This document shows positions 16,727 to 25,089 of a DNA stretch of 37,382 nt, piece after piece; within the stretch, counting starts at the first letter, position 1; every line of letters starts with the position of its first letter. Under the pieces are notes generated by a model that was given only the letters and a program-made list of their open reading frames with translations, searched no databases and was not told the DNA's origin. Source of the stretch: Bacillota bacterium. Its GTDB lineage: Bacteria; Bacillota; Clostridia; Lachnospirales; Cellulosilyticaceae. The stretch is taken from assembly GCA_023410675.1 (NCBI GenBank), contig JAEYPM010000067.1, positions 1 through 37,382 of the forward strand. Direction: 5' to 3'. The translations under genes were made by a program, and so were the position numbers.

Positions 16727-18082
16727 TTAATCTTTTTTTACCCAGCCCTCTTTGTTCTCTTGTTTTGCTCTTGCTATCGCTAAGCTGTTTTTGGGCACTG
16801 TTTTTGTAATAGTAGAGCCTGCTGCTGTATAAGCTCCTTCTTCAATGACCACTGGTGCAACTAGATTTGTATTGCATCCTATAAAGGCATTATCTTTGAT
16901 TGTGGTTCGATGCTTTTTCTTACCATCATAATTCACTACTACTGTACCACATCCAAAGTTAACATTTTCTCCTACATCAGCATCCCCAACATAAGTTAGA
17001 TGGGAGATTTTTGTTCCGTTGCCTATGACTGCATTTTTAATTTCCACAAAGTCACCGATTTTAGTATTTTTCCCAATATGGCTATTGGGCCTTAGATAAG
17101 CAAAAGGTCCTATATGTGAGCCTTCATCTACAAAACTATCTTTAATGACACTTGACTCAATGTCTACTTGATCACATAGTGTGCTATTGATAATTTTTGA
17201 ATGAAAACCAATCATGCAGCCACTTCCTATTTTCGTGTTTCCTTGTATGATGCACCCTGGCTCTATGATGGTATCTTGCCCAATACTTACTTCTCGTCCT
17301 ATATAAGTATTTTTTGGATCAATGATCGTAACCCCATTTTTCATATGCTTATTGTTAATCCTTTGCTGCATAATAAGCACAACTTGTGCTAACTGCTCCC
17401 TTGAATTTACGCCTAGAATATCATTTGAATCTTCGGCACATACAGCTTCTAAATGATGTCCCTCAGCCAATAATATCTCAATGGTATCTGTTAAATAGTA
17501 TTCATTTTGTACATTATTATTTGTAAGCTTACTTAATGCATATTTAAGAGCTTTTCCTTCAAATATATAAATTCCGCCATTAATTTCTTCAATTGCTTTC
17601 TCTTCTGATGTGGCATCCTTTTCTTCCACTATTTTGACAAATTTTCCTTTGGCATCTCGAGCAATTCTTCCATAACCATAGGGATTGTCAACTTTTGCAG
17701 AAAGAACTGTGACAGAATTCTTCATTTCATTATGAGCATGCAACATCTTTTGCAAAACACTACTTGTTATCAAAGGTACATCGCCGCAAAGAATAAGTAT
17801 TTGCGTGTCATCCTCTATGAAATCAATAGCCTGCATTACTGCATGTCCTGTACCTAATTGTTCTTTTTGAAAATAATAAGCAAAGTTATCACCTAACATT
17901 TTTTTTACCTTATCTGCTTGGTGCCCTACAATCACGCCTACTTCCTTTGCTCCTATACTTTTTGCTGCCTCAATAGGATAATGGATTAGAGGTCTGCCAA
18001 GTGCCTCATGTAAAACCTTTGGAATATCAGACTTCATTCTTGTTCCTTGTCCTGCTGCCAATATGATGCATTTTATGCTCAT
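16727..18082 (-). CDS. glmU: Bifunctional GlcN-1-P acetyltransferase / UDP-GlcNAc pyrophosphorylase
   Basis: This 451-aa protein has an N-terminal nucleotidyltransferase domain (LAAGQGTRMKSDIPKVLH, LILCGDVPLI) and a C-terminal left-handed beta-helix of hexapeptide repeats (from about 250) with IGDFVEIKNAVIGNGTKISHLTYVGDADVG. It makes UDP-GlcNAc for peptidoglycan in two steps. The length is close to the usual 455-460 aa and no key segment is missing. Upstream lies a 212-nt gap containing the spoVG terminator, so glmU-prs probably has its own promoter, which I could not place. Confidence 0.97.
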   Translation of the reverse strand: MSIKCIILAAGQGTRMKSDIPKVLHEALGRPLIHYPIEAAKSIGAKEVGVIVGHQADKVKKMLGDNFAYYFQKEQLGTGHAVMQAIDFIEDDTQILILCGDVPLITSSVLQKMLHAHNEMKNSVTVLSAKVDNPYGYGRIARDAKGKFVKIVEEKDATSEEKAIEEINGGIYIFEGKALKYALSKLTNNNVQNEYYLTDTIEILLAEGHHLEAVCAEDSNDILGVNSREQLAQVVLIMQQRINNKHMKNGVTIIDPKNTYIGREVSIGQDTIIEPGCIIQGNTKIGSGCMIGFHSKIINSTLCDQVDIESSVIKDSFVDEGSHIGPFAYLRPNSHIGKNTKIGDFVEIKNAVIGNGTKISHLTYVGDADVGENVNFGCGTVVVNYDGKKKHRTTIKDNAFIGCNTNLVAPVVIEEGAYTAAGSTITKTVPKNSLAIARAKQENKEGWVKKD

Positions 18083-18240
18083 TTCCTTATTTCCTTTCTT
18101 ACACGCTAATATTTTACTATATTAGTTTATTATTATGTATTATTTCCGCTAATTATTATAGAGAATTAACTTGAATGCATAGTGTATCACCTATGTGTTC
18201 ATTACACACTTATCATACTACAAATAAAATACATTGCAAA

Positions 18241-18280
18241 TAAAAAAGGTGTTTCTTTTATATAAAGATAAGAAACACCT
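18241..18280 (-). terminator. Terminator after spoVG
   Basis: A perfect 11-bp stem (AGGTGTTTCTT with AAGAAACACCT, 18270-18280 and 18247-18257, 12-nt loop) is followed by six T on the minus strand. It lies 14 nt after the spoVG stop. Confidence 0.88.
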
Positions 18281-18294
18281 GAGTACACATATAA

Positions 18295-18600
18295 CTATTC
18301 TTCTTCTTCAATATCAACTTCTTCTACGGCTGCTACCTCATCTGAAAGCATCACCATTTCGTATTTTTCAAGGACTTGCTGTTGAATACGATCTCTTGTT
18401 TCAGAATTGATAGGATGAGCAATATCTCTAAACTCACCATCTAACGTTTTGCGACTTGGCATTGCGATAAAACGGCCTTTGTCTCCTTCTATTACTTTGA
18501 TATCATGAACAACAAACTCATTATCAAAAGTAACAGATACTACTGCTTTCATCTTGCCCTCTTTGTTAATCTTTCTAACCCTAATGTCTGTAATTTCCAT
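18295..18600 (-). CDS. spoVG: SpoVG regulator
   Basis: This 101-aa protein has the SpoVG signature MEITDIRVRKINKEGKMKAV and FIAMPSRKTLDGEFRDIAHPI; the C-terminus is acidic. SpoVG is an RNA/DNA-binding global regulator affecting septation and sporulation. The start at 18600 is chosen because it gives the family N-terminus and AGGAGGGG lies 8 nt upstream; the longer in-frame ATG at 18624 has no support. Own promoter (18669-18697) and terminator make it a single-gene transcription unit. Confidence 0.96.
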   Translation of the reverse strand: MEITDIRVRKINKEGKMKAVVSVTFDNEFVVHDIKVIEGDKGRFIAMPSRKTLDGEFRDIAHPINSETRDRIQQQVLEKYEMVMLSDEVAAVEEVDIEEEE

Positions 18601-18668
18601 CTGGCAAACCCCTCCTGTTTTCAACTAGTGCCTAGGTGTCCCCAACCATAAGCGGTGTATTTATTAGA

Positions 18669-18697
18669 ATTATAAGACATTTATTAATTTTAGTCAA
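18669..18697 (-). promoter_or_regulatory. Sigma-A promoter of spoVG
   Basis: On the minus strand TTGACT (18692-18697) and TATAAT (18669-18674) are separated by exactly 17 bp. The predicted leader is about 62 nt and contains a GC-richer patch just before the ribosome site. I did not find a clear sigma-H promoter. Confidence 0.8.
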
Positions 18698-18742
18698 TAT
18701 TTTTTTAAGTACAACATTTTAAATAAACAAAAAATAGTGTTT

Positions 18743-19852
18743 TTATACAATACTTCTCTTCTCAAGGACTCTAATTTTGTCTTTTGTTCCTATAATATGT
18801 TGGCCATCTGACACAAATACTTCTTTATCTAGAATTGCATTTTCTATCATACATCCTTTACCTATGGTTGCCCCTTCCATAATAATAGAATTTTTAATGT
18901 ATGAATCTTCCCCAACGAATACCCTCCTAAATAAAACAGATCGTTCTATTGTGCCATTAATAATGTCACCTGCACTAACAATGCAATTAGAGACATTAGA
19001 ATAACTATTAAATTTTGCTGGTGGTTCATCCTTTGCCTTAGTAGATATATAAGGATATGTGTTAAAAAATTGACTTCTTATGTCTTCTTGCAAAAAGTCC
19101 ATATTGATTTGATAAAACTCATTAATGTTACCTATCCTTTTCCAGTAGTCCTCAAATAAATAAGCATACATATTGAGTTTCTTTCTGTATCTAACAATAA
19201 TATCATTAACTAAGCTATAACGCCCTTCTCCTTCATTTTGATCAATGAGCTTGATGAGTAGCTCTCGCCCTATAATATAAATACCGAGTGATGCAACCGT
19301 ATACTGCGGATTAAGTGGTTTCTCTTCAAAGTCAACGATTCTACACTCCTCATCAACGCCAACTACTCCGTAATCTGCTAGATTGTAGTGACCAAAGTCT
19401 TTGCATATGATTGTAATATCTGATTTTTTATCCTCATGATACTTGATCATTTTGTCAAAATCCATACGATACACTTGATCTCCTGATGTAATAACTACAT
19501 AAGGTTCGTTACTCTTTTTAAGAAATTCTATGTTTTGATAAATGCCATCTGCCGTGTCCTTAAACCCAAATCCATCTATGTTTGTCATGTGTGGTGTAAA
19601 TAAGAATAATCCTGAGTTCTTCCTTCCAAAATCCCACCATTTTGATGAAACGGTATGGTCTGATAAAGACCTTGTATTATATTGAGAAATAATAGCTACT
19701 TTTTTTATACCTGAATTACTTAAATTACTTAGTGAAAAATCTATTGCTCTATAAGATCCACCAATAGGCATAGCTGCCAAATTCCTTTGTCTTGTAAGCA
19801 CACCTGCTCGGTTTCTTTTTCCTCCAGCTAATATAATTCCAACAGCCTTCAT
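18743..19852 (-). CDS. glgD: GlgD, glucose-1-phosphate adenylyltransferase regulatory subunit
   Basis: This 369-aa protein is the GlgC-like partner: nucleotidyltransferase fold with IILAGGKRNRAGVLTRQRNLAAMP, VITSGDQVYRMDFDKMI and a C-terminal beta-helix. Compared with GlgC, the N-terminal loop (GGQGSRLGILTKQIAKPA there) has changed to GGKRNRAGVLTRQRNLAA, as in GlgD subunits that modulate rather than catalyse. It partners GlgC to make ADP-glucose for glycogen-like storage polymer. TAGGGGGGAG precedes the ATG; the gap to glgC is 10 nt, so glgC-glgD form an operon. Confidence 0.93.
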   Translation of the reverse strand: MKAVGIILAGGKRNRAGVLTRQRNLAAMPIGGSYRAIDFSLSNLSNSGIKKVAIISQYNTRSLSDHTVSSKWWDFGRKNSGLFLFTPHMTNIDGFGFKDTADGIYQNIEFLKKSNEPYVVITSGDQVYRMDFDKMIKYHEDKKSDITIICKDFGHYNLADYGVVGVDEECRIVDFEEKPLNPQYTVASLGIYIIGRELLIKLIDQNEGEGRYSLVNDIIVRYRKKLNMYAYLFEDYWKRIGNINEFYQINMDFLQEDIRSQFFNTYPYISTKAKDEPPAKFNSYSNVSNCIVSAGDIINGTIERSVLFRRVFVGEDSYIKNSIIMEGATIGKGCMIENAILDKEVFVSDGQHIIGTKDKIRVLEKRSIV

Positions 19853-19862
19853 ATTCTCCCCC

Positions 19863-21125
19863 CTATATAATTAGTGATGTTCCGCTCTCTAATATACCAT
19901 TCGTATAATGCTTTTCCTTTGTTCGACCATATACTTCACAGTTTTTCCCAATTGTCACATTAGACGGGATAACTGTATTGTTTCCTACAACAGTAATACC
20001 ACTTGAATATATATGAGGTTTATCTTTATTTGGTATGTTCTCTCCTGTTCCAATATGTGTATTTTCACCTATCACTGACTTTTCAGAAATGATGCATTTT
20101 TCGACCACAGCACCTCTTTTAATCACAGTCTCTGACATAATAATGCTATCCTTAACGACTGCATCACTTTCTACAACCACTTTTGGTCCTAATACTGAGC
20201 TAGATACCTGTCCAAATACTTGACAACCTTCTGATAATAACGATTTATTGATCGTTGCTGCTTCTCCTATATATTCAGGTATTTGATGTTCTAAATTGGT
20301 ATATATTTTCCAGAAATTGTCGTAAAGATTGAATTCAGGTACTGTATCTGTAAGCTCCATATTAGCTTGCCAATAAGCATCTACCGTTCCAATGTCCTTC
20401 CAATAATCATTATATTTATAGGCATATACATTTTTCTCACTACTAATCATTCCTGGAATAATGTGCTTGCCGAAATCACTATCTTCATGTATTTTATTAT
20501 CTTCAATAAGTGCTTTTTTAAGAACTTCCCAAGTGAAAATGTAAATGCCCATAGAGGCAAGATTACTTTTTGGATGCTTTGGTTTTTCTTCAAATTCTAC
20601 AATCCTACTTGTTTCGTCTGTGTTCATAATACCAAACTGATCAGCGATATCTAAAGGAACTTCAATTACAGCAATCGTTGCATCACAATTATTTTCTTCG
20701 TGAAAACTAAGCATTCTACTGTAATCCATTCGGTAAACATGATCTCCAGATAAAACTAGAACATATTTTGGATTATATTCTTCAATAAAACGAATATTAT
20801 GATAAATTGCATTAGCTGTTCCTGAATACCATGCTCCTTTATTCCCTTTTACAAATGGTGGCAGTATCGTAACACCGCCAGTTCTCCTGTCTAAGTCCCA
20901 AGGTATTCCTATACCAATATGTTTTGTAAGTAATAAAGGTTCATACTGGGTGAGTACACCAACTGTATCTATTCCTGAATTAATGCAATTACTTAATGCA
21001 AAATCTATTATTCTATATTTTCCCCCAAACATAACAGCTGGTTTTGCTATCTGTTTTGTCAATATTCCTAACCTGCTCCCTTGTCCACCAGCTAAAAGCA
21101 TCGCAATCATTTCTTTTTTTACCAT
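19863..21125 (-). CDS. glgC: Glucose-1-phosphate adenylyltransferase, catalytic subunit
   Basis: This 420-aa enzyme makes ADP-glucose from ATP and glucose-1-phosphate, the committed step of glycogen synthesis. Motifs are LLAGGQGSRLGILTKQIAKPAV, GTANAIYHNIRFIEEY, VLSGDHVYRMDYSRML and IVEFEEKP, followed by a beta-helix domain. Length matches the family. A ribosome site AGGTGG precedes the ATG. It heads the glgC-glgD pair, with its own promoter at 21177-21205, between purR and spoVG where Bacillus carries ridA/yabJ. Confidence 0.95.
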   Translation of the reverse strand: MVKKEMIAMLLAGGQGSRLGILTKQIAKPAVMFGGKYRIIDFALSNCINSGIDTVGVLTQYEPLLLTKHIGIGIPWDLDRRTGGVTILPPFVKGNKGAWYSGTANAIYHNIRFIEEYNPKYVLVLSGDHVYRMDYSRMLSFHEENNCDATIAVIEVPLDIADQFGIMNTDETSRIVEFEEKPKHPKSNLASMGIYIFTWEVLKKALIEDNKIHEDSDFGKHIIPGMISSEKNVYAYKYNDYWKDIGTVDAYWQANMELTDTVPEFNLYDNFWKIYTNLEHQIPEYIGEAATINKSLLSEGCQVFGQVSSSVLGPKVVVESDAVVKDSIIMSETVIKRGAVVEKCIISEKSVIGENTHIGTGENIPNKDKPHIYSSGITVVGNNTVIPSNVTIGKNCEVYGRTKEKHYTNGILESGTSLII

Positions 21126-21176
21126 ATATCCACCTGCCCCCTTTTTGCATCTCTACTGTTGTTTAATCACTTTAAT

Positions 21177-21205
21177 ATCATATCATTTCTAGAATTTTTT
21201 TACAA
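21177..21205 (-). promoter_or_regulatory. Sigma-A-like promoter of glgC-glgD
   Basis: On the minus strand TTGTAA (21200-21205) and TATGAT (21177-21182) are separated by 17 bp. It lies about 50 nt upstream of the glgC start. Confidence 0.6.
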
Positions 21206-21260
21206 TAATAATGTTACATAATTCAGATGTTTCCCAGTTAATCTCTGCCTCTTGTGCCCC

Positions 21261-22088
21261 TTAGTTTTGCGACGCAAAAGCACTATAAATATTTACCTCT
21301 TTTTCAATCTCATCAACCCTATCCAGCCATAAGAGAGTCTTGTAATCTTTTACCCTCTTTTCTTCTGGAAGTTTGGTAGACATAAGTACGCCTGTCCCTA
21401 CCAGCTCTGCTTCAAATTCTTGCATAAGATCTACAATACCCTTAGCTGTTCCTCCTGCTTTCATAAAATCATCGATAAAGAGTACCTTAGAGCCTTTTCG
21501 AATTGCATTTGTTGAAAGACACATTGTTTTGATTCGTCGATTGCTCCCTGTAATATAGTTCATATGAATAACTGTTCCATCTGTTAACTTGCTTTGATTT
21601 CTTACCACGACCATAGGTTTATTGAGTATATGTGCTGTCATTAGGGCAATAGGAATTCCTTTTGTTTCTACTGTAATGACATAATCTATTTCAATGCCCC
21701 AAAACATGCTTGCTAATGCAATACCTATTTTCCTACATATATTATGAGAATATAGAAGATCATTCATATAAATATATCCCCCAGGAATAATCCTCTCTGC
21801 TTTACTTATAAGAACACATAGCTCATTAGTAAAATCTTCCATTTGCTTTCTTGTCATAAGAGGATTATAATATACTCCGCCGGATGCACCTGCAACCGTT
21901 TCTATATTCCCTAAGCCGTAATTAATAAAATTTTGCTTAATAAAGTCTAAGTCTTCACTAATCGTGGATTTGGCACATTCAAAAAGTTCGCAAAAATGTG
22001 TTAGTGTAAATATTTGGTTTGGGTGATTTGTTAGAATACTAGATATGCAACTGATTCTTTCAGTTTTTTGAATTTTTTTCATGGGCAT
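21261..22088 (-). CDS. purR: Purine operon repressor PurR
   Basis: This 275-aa protein has an N-terminal winged helix (FCELFECAKSTISEDLDFIKQ, about 30-50) and a phosphoribosyltransferase-like domain with PRPP loop VLFIDDFMKAGGTAKG, plus the family segments VAGASGGVYYNP and GGYIYMNDLL. PRPP binding relieves repression of purine genes. It is of the Bacillus/Lactococcus type, not the LacI-type PurR of enterics. AAAGG lies 7 nt from the ATG at 22088. A pair of PurBox-like sites upstream suggests it controls itself. Confidence 0.95.
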   Translation of the reverse strand: MPMKKIQKTERISCISSILTNHPNQIFTLTHFCELFECAKSTISEDLDFIKQNFINYGLGNIETVAGASGGVYYNPLMTRKQMEDFTNELCVLISKAERIIPGGYIYMNDLLYSHNICRKIGIALASMFWGIEIDYVITVETKGIPIALMTAHILNKPMVVVRNQSKLTDGTVIHMNYITGSNRRIKTMCLSTNAIRKGSKVLFIDDFMKAGGTAKGIVDLMQEFEAELVGTGVLMSTKLPEEKRVKDYKTLLWLDRVDEIEKEVNIYSAFASQN

Positions 22089-22123
22089 CTGACTACCTTT
22101 CTAAAATAAAGTATCTTAAGCTT

Positions 22124-22152
22124 ATTATATACACAAAACCGAATATTATAAA
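22124..22152 (-). promoter_or_regulatory. Candidate promoter of purR
   Basis: On the minus strand TTTATA (22147-22152) and a perfect TATAAT (22124-22129) are separated by 17 bp. The first PurBox-like site lies inside the spacer, which would let PurR block its own promoter. Confidence 0.5.
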
Positions 22153-22178
22153 GCACTTAATAGATAACATTCGATTAT
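22135..22178. promoter_or_regulatory. PurBox-like inverted pair upstream of purR
   Basis: Judged against the Bacillus PurBox AWWWCCGAACWWT (from memory), AAAACCGAATATT at 22135-22147 matches 12 of 13 positions. The second half-site on the other strand, ATAATCGAATGTT (22166-22178), matches 10 of 13. The cores CGAA and TTCG are 30 bp apart. The pair lies within the promoter region of purR. Confidence 0.6.
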
Positions 22179-22238
22179 TGTTTTTACATAACCTATTATT
22201 TTAACTATTATTTTTATTGAAACTATTATTTTTATCTA

Positions 22239-22265
22239 TTGACAACGCTATTTTTGGTATATAAT
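22239..22265 (+). promoter_or_regulatory. Promoter of murC
   Basis: A perfect TTGACA (22239-22244) and a perfect TATAAT (22260-22265) are separated by 15 bp, shorter than the optimum. The AT-rich direct repeats lie just upstream and could act as an upstream element or operator. Confidence 0.55.
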
Positions 22266-22462
22266 GAAGTATAGAAAATGAATTCACATAGTATAAGTTA
22301 CTATTTAAAAAGTGATTTAAATGTGAATGCTGAGTGACTTGTAAATTCTATGTATGTAGAAGTTTCATTATTCATTTAATAATATTAAAGCTATATACAT
22401 ATATTGATAAAGAAGCAAAATACAAAGGACTATTATTCATGTAAGTTGAAAGGATTGACTCT

Positions 22463-23845
22463 ATGTTAAACATTGATTCTCTTATTCCAAATACAAAGAT
22501 TCATTTTATCGGCATTGGTGGCATTAGTATGAGCGGTCTCGCCCAGATTATGCATCACCGTGGTTATATCGTAAGTGGTTCTGACATAAAAGCATCAGCT
22601 ACTACAAAGCATTTAGAATCTCTTGGTATTACTGTATTTTATGGACATCACCAAAATCATATTAAAGAAGATGTTGACTATGCTGTTTATACTGCTGCTA
22701 TTGCAGATACCAACCCCGAACTTATTGCAGCTAAAAAGTATGCAAAACATGTTTTTACACGTTCAGAGTTTTTAGGTCTTATTATGAAAAACTATGACTA
22801 TCCTATCTGTATTTCTGGTACTCATGGTAAAACAACCACGACTTCTATGCTTTCACATGCCCTCTTAGGTGCTGACAAAGATCCAACGATTACAGTTGGT
22901 GGCATTCTTAAAGAAATAGAGGGAAATATTAGACTCGGTGGAACCCATTACTTTATTACTGAAGCCTGTGAATATTGCGATAGCTTTTTGGATTTTTTCC
23001 CTAAAGTGGGGATCATCTTGAATATTGAAGAAGATCATATGGACTATTTTCAGGATATTCACCAAATTAGACACTCATTCCAAATATTTGCTTCTAAAAT
23101 ACCAATAGATGGATTTTTATCTATTAATGGGGCTATCGAAAACCTTGATGATTTACTAAAACCGGTTCATTGCCAAGTAGAGACTTTTGGTCTTGATAGA
23201 AGCTACGACTGGTATGCAGATAATATAGTATTTAATGAAAAAGCATGTGCTCAGTTTGATATCTATTACAAAGGCGAATTTTTTGGTCGTATCTCATTAT
23301 CCGTGCCAGGCACCCATAATATTTGTAACTGTCTTGCTGTATGTAGTGTTCTTCATTATTTGTCCATAGACAAGGAGGCCTTCTGCAAGAGTTTGATTTC
23401 ATTTTATGGTGCCAATCAACGTTTTGAAATAAAAGGTCAGGTTCATGAGGTTACTATTGTTGATGACTATGCACACCATCCTACAGAAATTTCAGCTACT
23501 CTAAATGTCGCTCATATTTATCCACATAATCATCTTTATGTTATATTTCAACCCCATACATATACACGTACTAAAGCCTTTTTAACGGATTTTGCCCATG
23601 CACTTTTGCCTGCAGATTGCATTATTGTCACAGATATTTATGCTGCACGTGAACAAAATCCAGGGGATATTCATGCAAAAGATATTGTCAGTGAAATTCT
23701 AAAACTTGGGAAAGATGCTTTATATATCTCTGAGTTTGATCAAATAGCGAACTATCTCCTTGAAAATGCCCTGCCAAATGATTTAATTATCACTATGGGT
23801 GCTGGAAACGTTAATCAAGTGGGCGATATTATACTCGGCAAGTAA
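22463..23845 (+). CDS. murC: UDP-N-acetylmuramate--L-alanine ligase
   Basis: This 460-aa Mur ligase adds L-alanine to UDP-MurNAc in the cytoplasm. It shows the N-terminal GIGGISMSG (17-25), the ATP P-loop GTHGKTTTT (119-127), EACEYCDSFL, and DDYAHHPTEISA in the C-terminal domain. AAAGGA lies 9 nt before the ATG. It stands alone with its own promoter and terminator, divergent from purR and away from other mur genes. Confidence 0.97.
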   Translation: MLNIDSLIPNTKIHFIGIGGISMSGLAQIMHHRGYIVSGSDIKASATTKHLESLGITVFYGHHQNHIKEDVDYAVYTAAIADTNPELIAAKKYAKHVFTRSEFLGLIMKNYDYPICISGTHGKTTTTSMLSHALLGADKDPTITVGGILKEIEGNIRLGGTHYFITEACEYCDSFLDFFPKVGIILNIEEDHMDYFQDIHQIRHSFQIFASKIPIDGFLSINGAIENLDDLLKPVHCQVETFGLDRSYDWYADNIVFNEKACAQFDIYYKGEFFGRISLSVPGTHNICNCLAVCSVLHYLSIDKEAFCKSLISFYGANQRFEIKGQVHEVTIVDDYAHHPTEISATLNVAHIYPHNHLYVIFQPHTYTRTKAFLTDFAHALLPADCIIVTDIYAAREQNPGDIHAKDIVSEILKLGKDALYISEFDQIANYLLENALPNDLIITMGAGNVNQVGDIILGK

Positions 23846-23862
23846 CTGATTCAATCATAATT

Positions 23863-23894
23863 AAAATCCTTCTATTTTTTGGAAGGATTTTTTG
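23863..23894 (+). terminator. Terminator after murC
   Basis: A 10-bp stem (AAAATCCTTC with GAAGGATTTT, 23863-23872 and 23882-23891, 9-nt loop) is followed by TTT and GC. It lies 18 nt after the murC stop. Confidence 0.8.
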
Positions 23895-23964
23895 CTTTTC
23901 TTATGATATTTATTATATTTTGTGATATACTACTAACACAAGATTAGAGTAAGGAGGTACATTT

Positions 23965-25029
23965 ATGGCATTTATCAAATTTTCGTCCACAACCAATCAT
24001 TGTCTATCTATTCCTTACTGGTTTATTAATGATTATATGCCAAAAGCATTAGGCAGCTATGTTAAAGTCTATATTTACTTATTTGGAATGTGTGCTTCTC
24101 ATCCAGATGTGCCTATATCTCTTGAAGAAACTGCAAAAACTTTAGATATGCTTCATTCAGATATTATTCAGTGTCTAAAATATTGGGATACCCTAGGAAT
24201 TGTGTCTTTTAACTATCATTCTGATGAGGACTTTGAATTATCTTTTGCACTAGTCCCTCCTGCTACTGCAACCAATGATCCTGAGCCGCCTTCTAGAACG
24301 ATTATTTCACAGACAAGACCAAACTACACAACACGGGAGCTCACCATCTATAAAACTGAAAATCCAAACATTACAAAGTTATTTTTAATTGCCGAAGAAT
24401 ACTTAGGCCGACTTCTTTCTCCTACAGATGAACAAGTCTTATTTGGCTTATATGATTGGTTACATATGCCTCTTGACCTAATAGAGTATTTACTTGAATA
24501 TTGTGCTTCTAATAACCATACGAGCATACGATATATTGAAAAAGTGGCACTTAATTGGATTGATAATAATATTTCTACCTTAGAAGCAGCTCAGTCGAGA
24601 GTGATGATTGAAAAGAAGTATTTAACCATTTTATCCCATTTAGGTGTCTCTTCTCAAACCATTACTAAAGTGCAAAAAGACTATATTAATAAATGGATGA
24701 ATGATTATCATTTAAGTATGGAAATAATTTTGGAAGGTTGCAGGCGTACTGTAGCACAAACCCAAAATCCTAATATAAAATATCTTGATTCTATTTTATC
24801 TTCTTGGGCTTCTTATAAGGTTAAGACACTTGAGGATATTCATGAATTGGACAAGACTTATATTAATAAATCAGAAAAAAGTGTTCTTTCAAACACTGGG
24901 AAACAAACCAAACAGCCTGTTAATAAAAATACTCGTTTTACAAATATTTATTCCCACAACTGGGATTTTGAAGAACTGGAAAAACTAGAAATGGAATATA
25001 TTGAGCGAAAGCTACATGGCAATAGCTAA
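23965..25029 (+). CDS. DnaD-domain replication initiation protein
   Basis: This 354-aa protein has an N-terminal winged-helix region (about 1-100; SIPYWFINDYMPKALGSYVKVYIYLF) and two DnaD/DnaB-type DDBH2 domains: one around 130-205 (ITKLFLIAEEYLGRLLSPTDEQ, then YIEKVALNWIDNN) and one around 215-285 (KDYINKWMNDYHLSMEIILEG, then YLDSILSSWASY). It probably remodels DNA and helps load the replicative helicase together with the DnaC-like protein encoded 48 nt downstream. GGAGG lies 7 nt before the ATG. The name dnaD or dnaB cannot be assigned with certainty because of the two-domain form. Confidence 0.85.
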   Translation: MAFIKFSSTTNHCLSIPYWFINDYMPKALGSYVKVYIYLFGMCASHPDVPISLEETAKTLDMLHSDIIQCLKYWDTLGIVSFNYHSDEDFELSFALVPPATATNDPEPPSRTIISQTRPNYTTRELTIYKTENPNITKLFLIAEEYLGRLLSPTDEQVLFGLYDWLHMPLDLIEYLLEYCASNNHTSIRYIEKVALNWIDNNISTLEAAQSRVMIEKKYLTILSHLGVSSQTITKVQKDYINKWMNDYHLSMEIILEGCRRTVAQTQNPNIKYLDSILSSWASYKVKTLEDIHELDKTYINKSEKSVLSNTGKQTKQPVNKNTRFTNIYSHNWDFEELEKLEMEYIERKLHGNS

Positions 25030-25089
25030 TGTCAGCTACTAAGAATAATTATATACATTATTGCAGATTAAAGAAAGGTGACCATTACT

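Larger units (their letters stand above)
22089..22462. other. Divergent regulatory region between purR and murC (374 nt)
   Basis: This stretch holds the purR promoter and its PurBox pair, two copies of the 15-bp direct repeat AACTATTATTTTTAT (22203-22217 and 22221-22235), the murC promoter, and a roughly 190-nt murC leader. The leader contains a nested hairpin: ATTCACAT (22282-22289) pairs with ATGTGAAT (22321-22328), enclosing TAGTA/TACTA (22289-22303). No protein-coding ORF with support was seen. Confidence 0.7.
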
